Source: Lentzea albidocapillata subsp. violacea (GTDB taxonomy: Bacteria; Actinomycetota; Actinomycetes; Mycobacteriales; Pseudonocardiaceae). Taken from it: a stretch of DNA of 64,000 nucleotides. The notes beneath the pieces are model-generated. The model had not been told where the DNA came from. It worked only from the letters and a program-made list of their open reading frames with translations, and did no database searches. A program made the position numbers and the translations under genes. Below, in pieces: positions 8,822 to 16,632 of the stretch. The stretch is from positions 62,001 through 126,000 of the forward strand of contig NZ_FNET01000003.1 in NCBI RefSeq assembly GCF_900100275.1. Direction: 5' to 3'. How positions within the stretch are numbered: position 1 is the stretch's first letter; each line of letters opens with the position of its first letter.

Positions 8822-9658
8822 CTAACTACGCTGCGCCGAAAGGACCTCGGTGCCGACGATCCGCGGCTGGGTCGTGCTGGTCAGCCAGAAGAGCTGCTCG
8901 ATGCGCAGCCAGCCGCCGTCCATCTCCTGCATCGAGACGACCGCGAGCACCGATCCGTCCGGCCGCACCGACGTCTGGTCGACGCTCACCGTCTTGATCT
9001 TTCCCCAGGACCGGGCGAACTCCGCGGGGTTCGCGCCGACCAGCTCCGGCGAGAGCAGCTTGGCCGCCGAGTTCGGCTTGGTCGCGAGCAGCTCGTAGAA
9101 CTTCTTCACCACGTCCACCTGCGGCAGCGGGCCGATCGAGACCTCCGGCGTGGACGGTTCGGTGGTCCCGGCGGCGGTCTCCAGCAGCAACGCGGACGGC
9201 TGCGGCATCGGCATCACGGCGGTGGAGGTGGTCGGCAGCGGCGGATGCTCGTGCGGCAGCTGGGCCGACAGGACGTCGGGACGCAGCGCGCTCGAACCCG
9301 ACAGCGCGACGGGCCGGTCGGCGACCGGGACGCCGACGTTCGCCGGGCGCTTGCCCGCGAGGATCGCCGCGCCCGCGATGGACGAGACGAGTACGACCAC
9401 GCCGGTCAGCAGGCCGGCGATCCTGGCGACGGGGCCCGGCTTCGCGCGCCGGCGGCGGTTCGGGACGACCGGGATCACGGTCGTCGCCGCGGTCATGTTC
9501 TCGGTCGGGCCGAGCAGGGAGGTGACGAGAGCGTCGGTGGCGGCGTCCTCGTTCGACAGGATGCGCATCGGTGCCGGCTGCTGTTTGATCAGCTCGGCCA
9601 CGCTGATCGAGCCGGCGCGGTTGTGCCGCCGTCCGGTCGTCGCCGCGGGACGCTGCAC
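8822..9658 (-). CDS. Single-pass membrane protein with SVAEL motif and ectodomain
   Basis: 278 residues, GTG start preceded by GGAGG about 9 nt upstream. Unknown function. N-terminal SVAELI at 19-24, a basic cluster (RRRRAK) and a membrane helix at about 80-102. The outer half ends in a ~100-residue folded region (V-V-K-K-F-Y-E-L-L...W-G-K-I...W-L-R-I-E-Q-L-F-W) that resembles NTF2-like ectodomains also suspected in kinases 1 and 2. It may be a partner or substrate of the nearby kinases; this rests on proximity and domain resemblance only. Confidence 0.7.
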   Translation of the reverse strand: MQRPAATTGRRHNRAGSISVAELIKQQPAPMRILSNEDAATDALVTSLLGPTENMTAATTVIPVVPNRRRRAKPGPVARIAGLLTGVVVLVSSIAGAAILAGKRPANVGVPVADRPVALSGSSALRPDVLSAQLPHEHPPLPTTSTAVMPMPQPSALLLETAAGTTEPSTPEVSIGPLPQVDVVKKFYELLATKPNSAAKLLSPELVGANPAEFARSWGKIKTVSVDQTSVRPDGSVLAVVSMQEMDGGWLRIEQLFWLTSTTQPRIVGTEVLSAQRS

Positions 9659-9831
9659 TGCTCTGGTCCTCCGTACTGTCCGTGTTCAGGTGAAGACGTA
9701 CCGTGGCCTCACGTCATGACGCCAGTTTCCTGGTGGACTTCACTCGTCCGTGGCGGCCAGTGGTGATCAGGATTCGCTCGATGGGTGCTACCTACTACGT
9801 TCGGTAACTCAGGGCGTGACCTTTAGCCACT

Positions 9832-10680
9832 TCAGCCGCCGAGCTTCAACCGTTCACCGTTGATCAGCGGCAGGTCGCCGAGCGTGAAGGTGAGCTCGCG
9901 CTTCTCGGTGCTGATCGAGCCGTCCTTCTTCGTCACCTGCAGCAGGCTCACGGTGAGGCCCTTGCTCGGGTCGACCAGGATCTCCTTCACCTCGATCAGC
10001 GAGATGTCGGCGATCCGGCCCTCGAGCAACGCGTCGGCGTTCGAGCGCACGGTGTCCGTGGTCATGGCGAGCGCCGTGTCGGCGTTCGTCGCCATCGCCT
10101 GGTAGAAGTGCTCGGTCTGCTCGGCGATCTTGCCGCCGTCGACGACGGGGACCTCGGAGGCCGGCACGGTCGTGATGACCGGCGGGACCGGCCCGGACGG
10201 CTTGGAGTTCGTCGCGGACGCAGGGCCGCTCGTGCCCGCCACGCCGCTCGCCCCCGTGCCCGGCACGGGAGCGACCCTGCCGGTGGGCGCGGCGGAGGGC
10301 GTGGAGCCGCCGGTGGCCGCCGGACTCGTGCCGCCCGTGCGCAGTGCCGCGATCGTCGGCACGTCCGACGGGTAACCGGGCAGCCCGACCGTCTCGACCT
10401 CGCCGCCACCGCCGACCAGTTTGGCCGCGGCGACGCTCAGGCCGACCAGCACGAGCACCGACGAGACGACGGCGAACCAGGCCGCGCGCTTCCAGGTGCG
10501 CGGCGGCGTGACCGAGGCGGGCACCAGCCCGATGTTGAACTTGCGCAGGCCGTCGGTGTCCTGCAGCGGGTCGATCTGGTGGCGGCGGGGCAGCGGGATG
10601 CGGTCGCCCCCGGCGACGGGTCGCGCGTCCAGCGGCCGCGGCCCGTCGTCGACACGATGTTTGCCCGGCAGTTCGTCCAT
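9832..10680 (-). CDS. Single-pass membrane protein with C-terminal ectodomain
   Basis: 282 residues from ATG 10680, chosen for GAGGGG 8 nt upstream. Unknown function. About 60 cytoplasmic residues rich in charged side chains, one membrane helix at about 64-88, an outer Gly/Ala/Pro/Thr-rich linker, then a ~100-residue domain starting I-A-E-Q-T-E-H-F-Y-Q-A-M and ending in short beta strands. That architecture matches the gene at 8822-9658. Together with the kinases it forms a same-strand set with related topology. Confidence 0.7.
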   Translation of the reverse strand: MDELPGKHRVDDGPRPLDARPVAGGDRIPLPRRHQIDPLQDTDGLRKFNIGLVPASVTPPRTWKRAAWFAVVSSVLVLVGLSVAAAKLVGGGGEVETVGLPGYPSDVPTIAALRTGGTSPAATGGSTPSAAPTGRVAPVPGTGASGVAGTSGPASATNSKPSGPVPPVITTVPASEVPVVDGGKIAEQTEHFYQAMATNADTALAMTTDTVRSNADALLEGRIADISLIEVKEILVDPSKGLTVSLLQVTKKDGSISTEKRELTFTLGDLPLINGERLKLGG

Positions 10681-10785
10681 CCCCGACACCCCTCTGCGAC
10701 GCAATCAGGGTAGGGCCGTCCGGCGGTGCCGAAGCAACCAAATGGGGGTGTTCAGGACGAGTGACACTCTTTTGTGTGAACTTTG

Positions 10786-11112
10786 TCAGCGCGGTGGCAG
10801 TTGAGCTTGACCGCTGTTGAGCTGCTTGCGCGTGTTCTGCACGCCGTTGAGCGCGGCCAGGCCGCTGCCACCCGCGATCAGCGAGCCGATGACGTCGGCG
10901 CCCAGCGAGTCGCCGTTGGTGATCAGCAAACCGATCACCGCGCCCGCGGTCGTGATGATCGCGGTCTTCCAGCGGCTGCGGACGAACTGCGAGACAGGTG
11001 CTCCGGCGAGGCCCTTCTTGTTCGCGGCCGAACCGAGCAAGCCCAGGTAAGCGTCGTGCGCCAAGGCGGCGAGCAGGCCGGCGATGGCGATCAGTGCGGC
11101 GATGAGGCCCAT
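10786..11112 (-). CDS. Small two-to-three-helix membrane protein
   Basis: 108 residues from ATG 11112. Hydrophobic helices at about 2-25, 50-66 and 70-90, with a polar C-terminus. No family recognised. GGAGG lies almost directly against the ATG, which is too close for an ideal ribosome site, so the start is likely but not certain. Divergent from the deacetylase gene at 11177. Confidence 0.55.
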   Translation of the reverse strand: MGLIAALIAIAGLLAALAHDAYLGLLGSAANKKGLAGAPVSQFVRSRWKTAIITTAGAVIGLLITNGDSLGADVIGSLIAGGSGLAALNGVQNTRKQLNSGQAQLPPR

Positions 11113-11176
11113 GCCTCCAGTGTGCCCCGAGAATTTTTCGGTGGACCATCCGTGATCGCCCTGATATCCGATTCGG

Positions 11177-12235
11177 GTGGACATGTTCTGGCACGACGAC
11201 TGCCTCGAGCACGACGCCGGTGAGGGCCTGTGGGAGCTGCCGGGCTCCTGGCCGTGGCTCGACGTCGCCGAACCGCATCCGGAGACGGCGGCGAGGCTGC
11301 GCACGTTCCGGCACGCGCTGACGCACGGTCCCGTGGCTCCGCACTTGAAGTGGCACGAGGGGCGGCATGCGTCCGTCGACGAGCTTCTACGCGTGCACAC
11401 AGCGGGGTACTTGGACTCGTTGCGCGTATCGGAGCGTGTGGCGCTGGAGGTGAACACGGTCGTAGGGCCGGAGACGTGGCGTGCGGCGTCTGCGGCGGCG
11501 GGGACGGCGTTGGCGGCGCTGGAGTCCGGTGCGCCGGTGGCGTACGCGCTCGTGCGGCCGCCGGGGCACCACGCGCAGCCGGACATGGCGGACGGCTACT
11601 GCTTCGTGAACAACGCGGCATTGGTGGCGGAAACCGCGCGACGGCAAGGGATGCGGGTCGCGGTCCTCGACTGGGACGTGCACCACGGCAACGGCACGCA
11701 GGAGGTGTTCTACGACCGGCCGGACGTGCTGACCATCTCGGTGCACATGCGGCACGGTTCGTGGGGCACCAACCACCCGCAGACCGGCGCGCCATCAGAA
11801 GTGGGCGCCAACGGCAGAAACGTCAACATTGAGCTGTCGCTCGGTGCGGGCGACACGACATACATGCGCGCGCTCGACGAGATCGCTTTCCCACTGCTGC
11901 GCGAGTTCGAGCCGGACCTGCTGGTGTGCGCGTCCGGGTTCGACGGATCGGCGTTCGACCCCAACGGCCGTCACAACCTCACGGCGGACGGGTACCGCGA
12001 GATCGGGCGGCGGGTGGCGTCGTTCGGACCGCGGGCCGTGCTCACCCAGGAGGGCGGCTACCTGCGCGGGTACTCGGCGCTGTGCCTGCACGCGCTGGTC
12101 GAGGGCCTGCTGCGGCTGCCGGAGCCGTTGATCGAGGACCCGCTGGCCTACGTGCCGGACGACACCCAGCTGGCGGACGCGGACCTCGAGCGCGTCAGGG
12201 CCGCCCTGAAGCCTTTTTGGCCCGGCGTGCTGTGA
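11177..12235 (+). CDS. Class II histone deacetylase-like amidohydrolase
   Basis: 352 residues from GTG 11177 (an ATG two codons later is also possible). Belongs to the Zn-dependent HDAC/AcuC/acetylpolyamine amidohydrolase superfamily: R-P-P-G-H-H active-site His pair, [10 protein letters not shown] metal-binding Asp/His, G-F-D-G-S metal-binding Asp and the late E-G-G-Y. All metal ligands are present, so it should be active. Likely substrates are acetylated polyamines or acetyl-lysine proteins; the sequence does not decide. It ends head-on against chorismate mutase. Confidence 0.9.
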   Translation: MDMFWHDDCLEHDAGEGLWELPGSWPWLDVAEPHPETAARLRTFRHALTHGPVAPHLKWHEGRHASVDELLRVHTAGYLDSLRVSERVALEVNTVVGPETWRAASAAAGTALAALESGAPVAYALVRPPGHHAQPDMADGYCFVNNAALVAETARRQGMRVAVLDWDVHHGNGTQEVFYDRPDVLTISVHMRHGSWGTNHPQTGAPSEVGANGRNVNIELSLGAGDTTYMRALDEIAFPLLREFEPDLLVCASGFDGSAFDPNGRHNLTADGYREIGRRVASFGPRAVLTQEGGYLRGYSALCLHALVEGLLRLPEPLIEDPLAYVPDDTQLADADLERVRAALKPFWPGVL

Positions 12236-12256
12236 CGCCGGGCCCGTCCTGACCAG

Positions 12257-12517
12257 CTACCTGCCGAGCGGGCCACGGCCCATCTTGAGCAGGATCATGG
12301 CGAGGTCCTTGCCCTCCGGGCCGAGCGGCCGGTAGCGGTTGAGCACGTCGATCTCGCGGTTGTGCACGATCTTCGTGCCGCCGGCCGCCATCCGGGCCGC
12401 GCCGATGATCTTGGATATCTCGACGCGCCGTTGCACCAGGCGGAGGATCTCCGCGTCGAGGTGGTCGATCTCCTCGCGCAGCTCGTTGATGTCGGGGTCA
12501 GTGGTGGTGTCCATCAT
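12257..12517 (-). CDS. aroQ: Chorismate mutase (AroQ type, single domain)
   Basis: 86 residues, ATG-ATG start with AGAGG 6 nt before the first ATG. Converts chorismate to prephenate for Phe and Tyr synthesis. The helical AroQ fold is shown by E-I-D-H-L-D-A-E-I-L-R-L-V-Q-R-R, the Arg/Lys positions of the short AroQ active site and a C-terminal G-P-L-G-R end. The length and the C-terminus match M. tuberculosis Rv0948c, which is weakly active alone and is activated by binding DAHP synthase; the same is inferred here. Preceded by a leader peptide and a terminator (12559-12671) that look like a classical attenuator. Confidence 0.93.
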   Translation of the reverse strand: MMDTTTDPDINELREEIDHLDAEILRLVQRRVEISKIIGAARMAAGGTKIVHNREIDVLNRYRPLGPEGKDLAMILLKMGRGPLGR

Positions 12518-12558
12518 TGATGACCTCTCGAGAACTTCGAGTCCTGGCCCGGAAGCGA

Positions 12559-12592
12559 CGAAGCCCCGGGGTCCGAGGACTCCGGGGCTTCG
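12559..12592 (-). terminator. Attenuator terminator upstream of chorismate mutase
   Basis: Read on the minus strand, CGAAGCCCCGG pairs with CCGGGGCTTCG (11 bp), and past one mismatch the stem continues with GTC/GAC. It sits between the aromatic leader peptide (ends 12609) and the chorismate mutase start (12517), i.e. inside the 5' leader rather than after a gene. There is only a weak U-tract (CGTCGCTT), as is common in GC-rich actinobacteria. Confidence 0.75.
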
Positions 12593-12634
12593 TGGTGGCT
12601 TTTCAGCGCTAGACGACCACGGGAGCCGGAGTCC
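12577..12634 (-). promoter_or_regulatory. Antiterminator pairing of the attenuator
   Basis: GGACTCCGG in the leader codons just after the Tyr/Phe cluster (minus strand, 12634-12626) is perfectly complementary to CCGGAGTCC in the 5' arm and apex of the terminator (12585-12577). The two foldings exclude each other. A ribosome stalled on the Tyr/Phe codons would leave the first segment free to form the antiterminator. Confidence 0.7.
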
Positions 12635-12671
12635 GGGTCCCGTAGAAAAACTCGAAGTACGTCGCGCGCAT
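12609..12671 (-). CDS. Aromatic-rich leader peptide for chorismate mutase
   Basis: A 20-residue reading frame, ATG 12671 to TAG, beginning MRATYFEFFY: five of the first ten residues are Tyr or Phe, then a Thr/Pro/Val tail. It is followed by the terminator at 12559-12592 and then by chorismate mutase, the branch-point enzyme for Phe and Tyr. This is the layout of ribosome-mediated attenuation (trp/phe type). The Shine-Dalgarno is poor: GGAGG is about 20 nt upstream of the ATG, so start or leaderless translation needs checking. Confidence 0.75.
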   Translation of the reverse strand: MRATYFEFFYGTRTPAPVVV

Positions 12672-12880
12672 GGATTCAGTGTTGCACAGAACCTCCGGGA
12701 CCCGCCAAGTTCGCGGGGTGAACGGGCTCACCAGGTGGGACGTGCGGGCCGCAGGCAGGGCCTGTCCGTCTTCCGGGCAGAACTTCATGATCGACACCAG
12801 CGCCTGATAGTTCCTGCTCATCGAACACATGGTCGGGCGGTACCGGATTTGTCGGTGCCGCCCGGTACCGTGGATGGACG

Positions 12881-15196
12881 ATGAGCGCCTTGTTCGACTT
12901 GCCTTCAAGTCCCCCCGTTTCCCGCGCGGGCCACCTGCTCGACGACCTGAACCCCGCGCAGCGCCGTGCCGTCGAGCACGCCGGTTCACCGCTGCTGGTG
13001 GTGGCGGGCGCCGGCTCGGGCAAGACGCGCGTCCTCACCCGCCGGATCGCGTACCTGCTCGCGGCGCGTGACGTGCACCCGGGCCAGATCATGGCCATCA
13101 CGTTCACGAACAAGGCCGCCGCCGAGATGAAGGAGCGCGTCGCCGACATGGTGGGCGCCCGCGCCCGCTCGATGTGGGTGTCGACGTTCCACTCGATGTG
13201 CGTGCGCGTGATGCGCCGGGACGCGAAGGTCCTGGGCATGTCGTCGAACTTCTCGATCTACGACAGCGACGACTCGCGCCGCCTCATCACACTCGTCGCC
13301 AGAGACCTGGACCTCGACCCGAAGAAGTACGCGGCCCGCACCCTCGCCGTGCACATCTCGAACCTCAAGAACGAGCTCATCGACCCGGAGACCGCAGCCG
13401 CCCAGGCCACGAACGACCTGGAACGCCGCGTGGCCGAGGTCTACGCCGTCTACCAGCGCCGCCTGGGCGAGTCGAACTCGCTCGACTTCGACGACCTCAT
13501 CATGAGGACCGTCGAACTCCTGCAGCGCTTCCCGGACGTGGCAGAGCACTACCGCCGCCGCTTCCGCCACGTCCTGGTAGACGAGTACCAGGACACGAAC
13601 CACGCGCAGTACACCCTCGTGCGCGAACTGGTCGGTAAGGCGGGCGGCGAACTCCCCCCGGCCGAACTCTGCGTGGTGGGCGACGCGGACCAGTCCATCT
13701 ACGCCTTCCGCGGCGCCACGATCCGCAACATCGTGGAGTTCGAGCGCGACTACCCGGACGCGACCACGATCCTGCTGGAGCAGAACTACCGCTCCACACA
13801 GAACATCCTGACGGCCGCGAACGCGGTGATCTCCCGCAACCCGAACCGCCGCGCCAAGTCGCTCTGGTCCGACCTCGGCGAGGGCGAGAAGATCGTCGGC
13901 TACGTGGCGGACAACGAACACGACGAGGCGGCGTTCGTAGCCAACGAGATCGACCGCCTCGTAGACGGCGGCGAGGTCAACAACTCCGAGATCGCCGTCT
14001 TCTACCGCACGAACAACCAGTCGCGGGTCTTCGAAGAGATCTTCATCCGCCTGGGCCTCCCGTACCGAGTGGTCGGCGGCGTCCGCTTCTACGAGCGCCG
14101 AGAGGTCCGCGACGCCCTCGCGTACCTGCGAACCCTGGCCAACCCGGAAGACACGGTCTCACTCCGCCGAATCCTGAACGTGCCGAAACGAGGCATCGGC
14201 GACCGAGCGGAAGCCTGCGTCTCGGCCTACGCGGAACGCGAACGAGTCAGCTTCGCCGCAGCCCTCCGCGAAGCGGTGAACGACCGAGTCCCGATGCTGA
14301 ACCCGCGCTCCCGCAACGCGATCGCAGGCTTCGTGGAAATGATGGACCAACTCGGCGAGATGGTCGCGCGCGAGGACGACGTGGCCGACATCCTCGAAGC
14401 GGTCCTGGACAAGACCGGCTACCGCACCGAACTGGAAGCCAGCGAAGACCCGCAGGACCACACGAGGATCGAAAACCTCAACGAACTGGTAACCGTAGCC
14501 CGGGAGTTCACCGAACTGGAGCTCCCCGAAGGCGCAGACCCGGTCCCGTCCCTACCGGCATTCCTGGAACGCGTCTCCCTCGTTGCAGACGCGGACTCGA
14601 TCCCGGACGCCGACTCGGACGGCGTGGTCACCCTGATGACCATCCACACGGCCAAGGGCCTCGAATACCCGGTCGTCTTCAGCACGGGCTGGGAAGACGG
14701 CGTCTTCCCACACATGCGAGCACTGGGAGACCCAGCCGAACTGGCAGAAGAACGCCGCCTCGCCTACGTGGGCATCACCAGGGCACAACGCCGCCTCTAC
14801 CTCTCCAGGGCCCTGGTGAGGTCGGCCTGGGGCCAGCCCTCGGCAAACCCGGCCTCCCGCTTCCTGGGCGAAATCCCGGAAGACCTGCTGGACTGGCGCC
14901 GAGTAGAGCCCTCCCGCTCAGGCCCGGCAGCAGCCACGACCTGGGGCCGCTCAGCCTCAGGCGGAGGCATAGCCTCCAGAGGCCTATCCCGCCCAGCCCC
15001 AGGCAAAGCGGGCTGGAAAGACACCCCAGCCCTGAAGCTGGACGTAGGCGACCGGGTAACCCACGACAAGTACGGCCTGGGCCGAGTAGTGGCAGTGGAC
15101 GGCGCGGGCCTAAGGGCAACAGCAACGATCGACTTCGGCGGCTCAGGCACAGTCCGCCTGATGCTCATCGGCAGCGTCCCAATGACAAAACTCTAA
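12881..15196 (+). CDS. pcrA: ATP-dependent DNA helicase PcrA/UvrD1
   Basis: 771 residues, normal length for the family. Superfamily 1A helicase: Q-motif region L-N-P-A-Q-R-R-A-V, Walker A AGAGSGKT (Lys48), D-E-Y-Q-D-T-N (motif II, about 235), G-D-A-D-Q-S-I-Y (motif III), Q-N-Y-R-S (motif IV), T-I-H-x-A-K-G-L-E (motif V) and V-G-I-T-R-A (motif VI). The C-terminal Tudor-like domain (D-V-G-D-R-V-T-H-D-K-Y-G-L-G) is present, as in proteins that bind RNA polymerase. It unwinds DNA in excision repair and conflict resolution. Codon use drifts in the last third toward A-ending codons. Confidence 0.97.
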   Translation: MSALFDLPSSPPVSRAGHLLDDLNPAQRRAVEHAGSPLLVVAGAGSGKTRVLTRRIAYLLAARDVHPGQIMAITFTNKAAAEMKERVADMVGARARSMWVSTFHSMCVRVMRRDAKVLGMSSNFSIYDSDDSRRLITLVARDLDLDPKKYAARTLAVHISNLKNELIDPETAAAQATNDLERRVAEVYAVYQRRLGESNSLDFDDLIMRTVELLQRFPDVAEHYRRRFRHVLVDEYQDTNHAQYTLVRELVGKAGGELPPAELCVVGDADQSIYAFRGATIRNIVEFERDYPDATTILLEQNYRSTQNILTAANAVISRNPNRRAKSLWSDLGEGEKIVGYVADNEHDEAAFVANEIDRLVDGGEVNNSEIAVFYRTNNQSRVFEEIFIRLGLPYRVVGGVRFYERREVRDALAYLRTLANPEDTVSLRRILNVPKRGIGDRAEACVSAYAERERVSFAAALREAVNDRVPMLNPRSRNAIAGFVEMMDQLGEMVAREDDVADILEAVLDKTGYRTELEASEDPQDHTRIENLNELVTVAREFTELELPEGADPVPSLPAFLERVSLVADADSIPDADSDGVVTLMTIHTAKGLEYPVVFSTGWEDGVFPHMRALGDPAELAEERRLAYVGITRAQRRLYLSRALVRSAWGQPSANPASRFLGEIPEDLLDWRRVEPSRSGPAAATTWGRSASGGGIASRGLSRPAPGKAGWKDTPALKLDVGDRVTHDKYGLGRVVAVDGAGLRATATIDFGGSGTVRLMLIGSVPMTKL

Positions 15197-15257
15197 CGAG
15201 CCACCCTCACCAGATCCCAGCGGCGAAGCCAAAGGCGAGCCGTCGACCGCGCTATGG

Positions 15258-15473
15258 ATGGGTACGCAACTCATCCGCGACGCCGCAGGCAAGCCGTCCG
15301 AGCGCGCGCTCATGGGTACGCAACTCATCGGCGATGCCATAGGCAAGCGGTCCGAGCGCACGCTCATGGGCACGCATCCCACCCGCGACGCCGTAGGCGA
15401 GCCGTCCGAGCGCATGGAAACGGGCACGCATCCCACCCGCGACGCCGTAGGCGAGCCGTCCTTACCGAACGTT
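15258..15473. repeat. Four tandem 54-bp repeats
   Basis: Four consecutive 54-bp units begin at 15258, 15312, 15366 and 15420. Units 1 and 2 are most alike, as are 3 and 4. Read on the + strand, each unit keeps an 18-codon frame (consensus M-G-T-x-x-x-R-D-A-x-G-x-P-S-E-R), and the minus strand is also open, so the preserved 3n length could reflect coding or a structural element. An 89-residue frame (15258-15527) would contain all four, but there is no good ribosome site. Confidence 0.85.
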
Positions 15474-15476
15474 CTG

Positions 15477-15620
15477 GGTGGGGTGGCTTCGTCACGAGTC
15501 GTGCCACAGCTCTTGCTGCATGGGTGAAGGGGTGTCAACTCGACACGCTTTTCGTCGAGTTGACACCCCTTCACCCATGTGGCCCGCTCTTGGCTCGACT
15601 CGTGACGAAGCCACCCCACC
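15477..15620. repeat. Nested palindromic element
   Basis: Two concentric inverted repeats: outer arms of 24 bp at 15477-15500 and 15597-15620, and inner arms of 26 bp at 15519-15544 and 15554-15579, all perfect. The 18-nt segments between outer and inner arms do not pair well. RNA from either strand would form a very long hairpin. It may be a miniature mobile/palindromic repeat or a strong bidirectional terminator behind the helicase gene. Confidence 0.85.
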
Positions 15621-16106
15621 AACGCGCCCCACAAAGCAACGCGCCTCCGCCCAGAGCAACAGGCGTGCCATCAACCCGCGCACGGCGTAGACCCCGGCTT
15701 TGGATCAGATTGGCGGGGTCTGGGGCGGAGCCCCAGGAACCAGCAGACACACCCGCACGCACGGTGACCACCTACGAACTCGCAACCGCCGCCCGCCAAC
15801 CCACCAGGGAGACGGCCAACGCAACCGCCGCGCCCCCCAAATTACGGAACGCCCAAGTCCGCCCATCCCCACCCAAACCGGACCACCCCAGCACCACCCC
15901 CATCCCCCTGACCAGCACCAACACCCACCCCCAAGAAAATCCAGAGAAATCCACAAAATCCGCGCAACGGCAAGCCACTACGTACGTCTATGTGGGTGTC
16001 GCAAGCAGCACAGCCACGGAACGTTCGGGGCGGTCCAAGGCACAACGAGCAGCCTGCAGACAAAAAGGGGAGCGAAGGGACGGCGGGGGCCTAACTTCGC
16101 GGCGAA

Positions 16107-16144
16107 GTGCGGCCGGACCGAACGGGAGAGCGGTCCGGCCGCAC
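16107..16144. repeat. Perfect 14-bp inverted repeat (hairpin)
   Basis: GTGCGGCCGGACCG and its exact complement CGGTCCGGCCGCAC are separated by a 10-nt loop. There is no U-tract on either side. It sits in the repeat-rich spacer, just before the 21-bp tandem array. Confidence 0.75.
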
Positions 16145-16288
16145 TGTCTTCTCAGGACGCCGCGCTGTCTCTTCAGGACGCCGCACTGTCTTCTCAGGAC
16201 AACGGCCCCGGCAGCATCCCAAGGCCCCGGCGCATCCCAAGGGCCCGGCGCATCCAAGGGCCCGGCGCATCCAAGGGCCGGCGCGTCC
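16138..16288. repeat. Two short tandem arrays (21 bp x3; 16-18 bp x4)
   Basis: Three 21-bp units at 16138-16200 (GCCGCACTGTCTTCTCAGG-type) differ by two changes in the middle copy. At 16213-16288 four units of 18, 18, 17 and 16 bp built on GCATCCCAAGGGCCCGGC get progressively shorter. Both look like slippage-prone minisatellites. Confidence 0.75.
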
Positions 16289-16407
16289 CAACGCACACCG
16301 ACGAACCCGAAGATCGACGCAGGTCAGCCCCACCGCGTCCAAAAATTGTCAGACCCCAGGAGCATCATCGACCGCATGAGGCCACAACCCCGGCGGGAGA
16401 GCTCAAA

Positions 16408-16632
16408 TTGGATCACGTACTGGCCGGCGCGCTGCACGAACGTGTGTTCGCAATCCTCAACCAGCTGGAATCCCCGGAGACCATCAGGCTGGTCGAAGCC
16501 TGGCGCACCCTGCTACGCCACCACGAACCAACGGAGAGCGGGGCCTGCAAGGCCTGCGGCCCACGCTGGCGCAAACACATGTGCTCGGTCTGGCGCATAG
16601 CGGCGACCTACTTCGCCCGCCCAGAGCCGTAG
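16408..16632 (+). CDS. Small Cys-containing protein of unknown function
   Basis: 74 residues from TTG 16408, chosen because GGGAG lies 8 nt upstream and no ATG or GTG is available. The N-terminal half is an amphipathic helix region (L-A-G-A-L-H-E-R-V-F-A-I-L-N-Q-L), then a C-K-A-C-G-P-R-W-R-K-H-M-C-S-V-W segment with three Cys and a His that could bind Zn. Similar small helical proteins with a C-x-x-C-G...C pattern are common in Pseudonocardiales and Streptomyces; no function is known to me. Protein-like composition distinguishes it from the surrounding repeats. Confidence 0.6.
   Translation: MDHVLAGALHERVFAILNQLESPETIRLVEAWRTLLRHHEPTESGACKACGPRWRKHMCSVWRIAATYFARPEP

Larger units (their letters stand above)
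15197..16407. other. Repeat-rich 1.2 kb spacer
   Basis: No convincing gene. It holds four 54-bp tandem repeats (15258-15473), a nested palindrome (15477-15620), a tract very rich in C and A and poor in T and G on the + strand (about 15750-15970), a strong hairpin (16107-16144) and two short tandem arrays (16138-16200, 16213-16288). Long open frames run through it, but their composition is Pro/Thr/Arg-rich in every frame and follows the base bias. In M. tuberculosis the corresponding helicase and M23 genes are neighbours without such an insert. Confidence 0.7.

Noticed and set aside
12219..12244. GC-rich hairpin at the end of the deacetylase gene
   Set aside because: Stem GGCCCGGCG/CGCCGGGCC is real but overlaps the stop codon and has no U-tract; kept out of the list as a doubtful terminator.
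12676..13239. 187-residue minus-strand frame over the pcrA start
   Set aside because: Shadow frame; the conserved helicase start and the leader peptide explain the region.
15254..16600. 448-residue open frame through the repeat spacer
   Set aside because: Composition is Pro/Thr/Arg-rich and follows the C/A bias; the frame crosses repeats and the palindrome and has no ribosome site.
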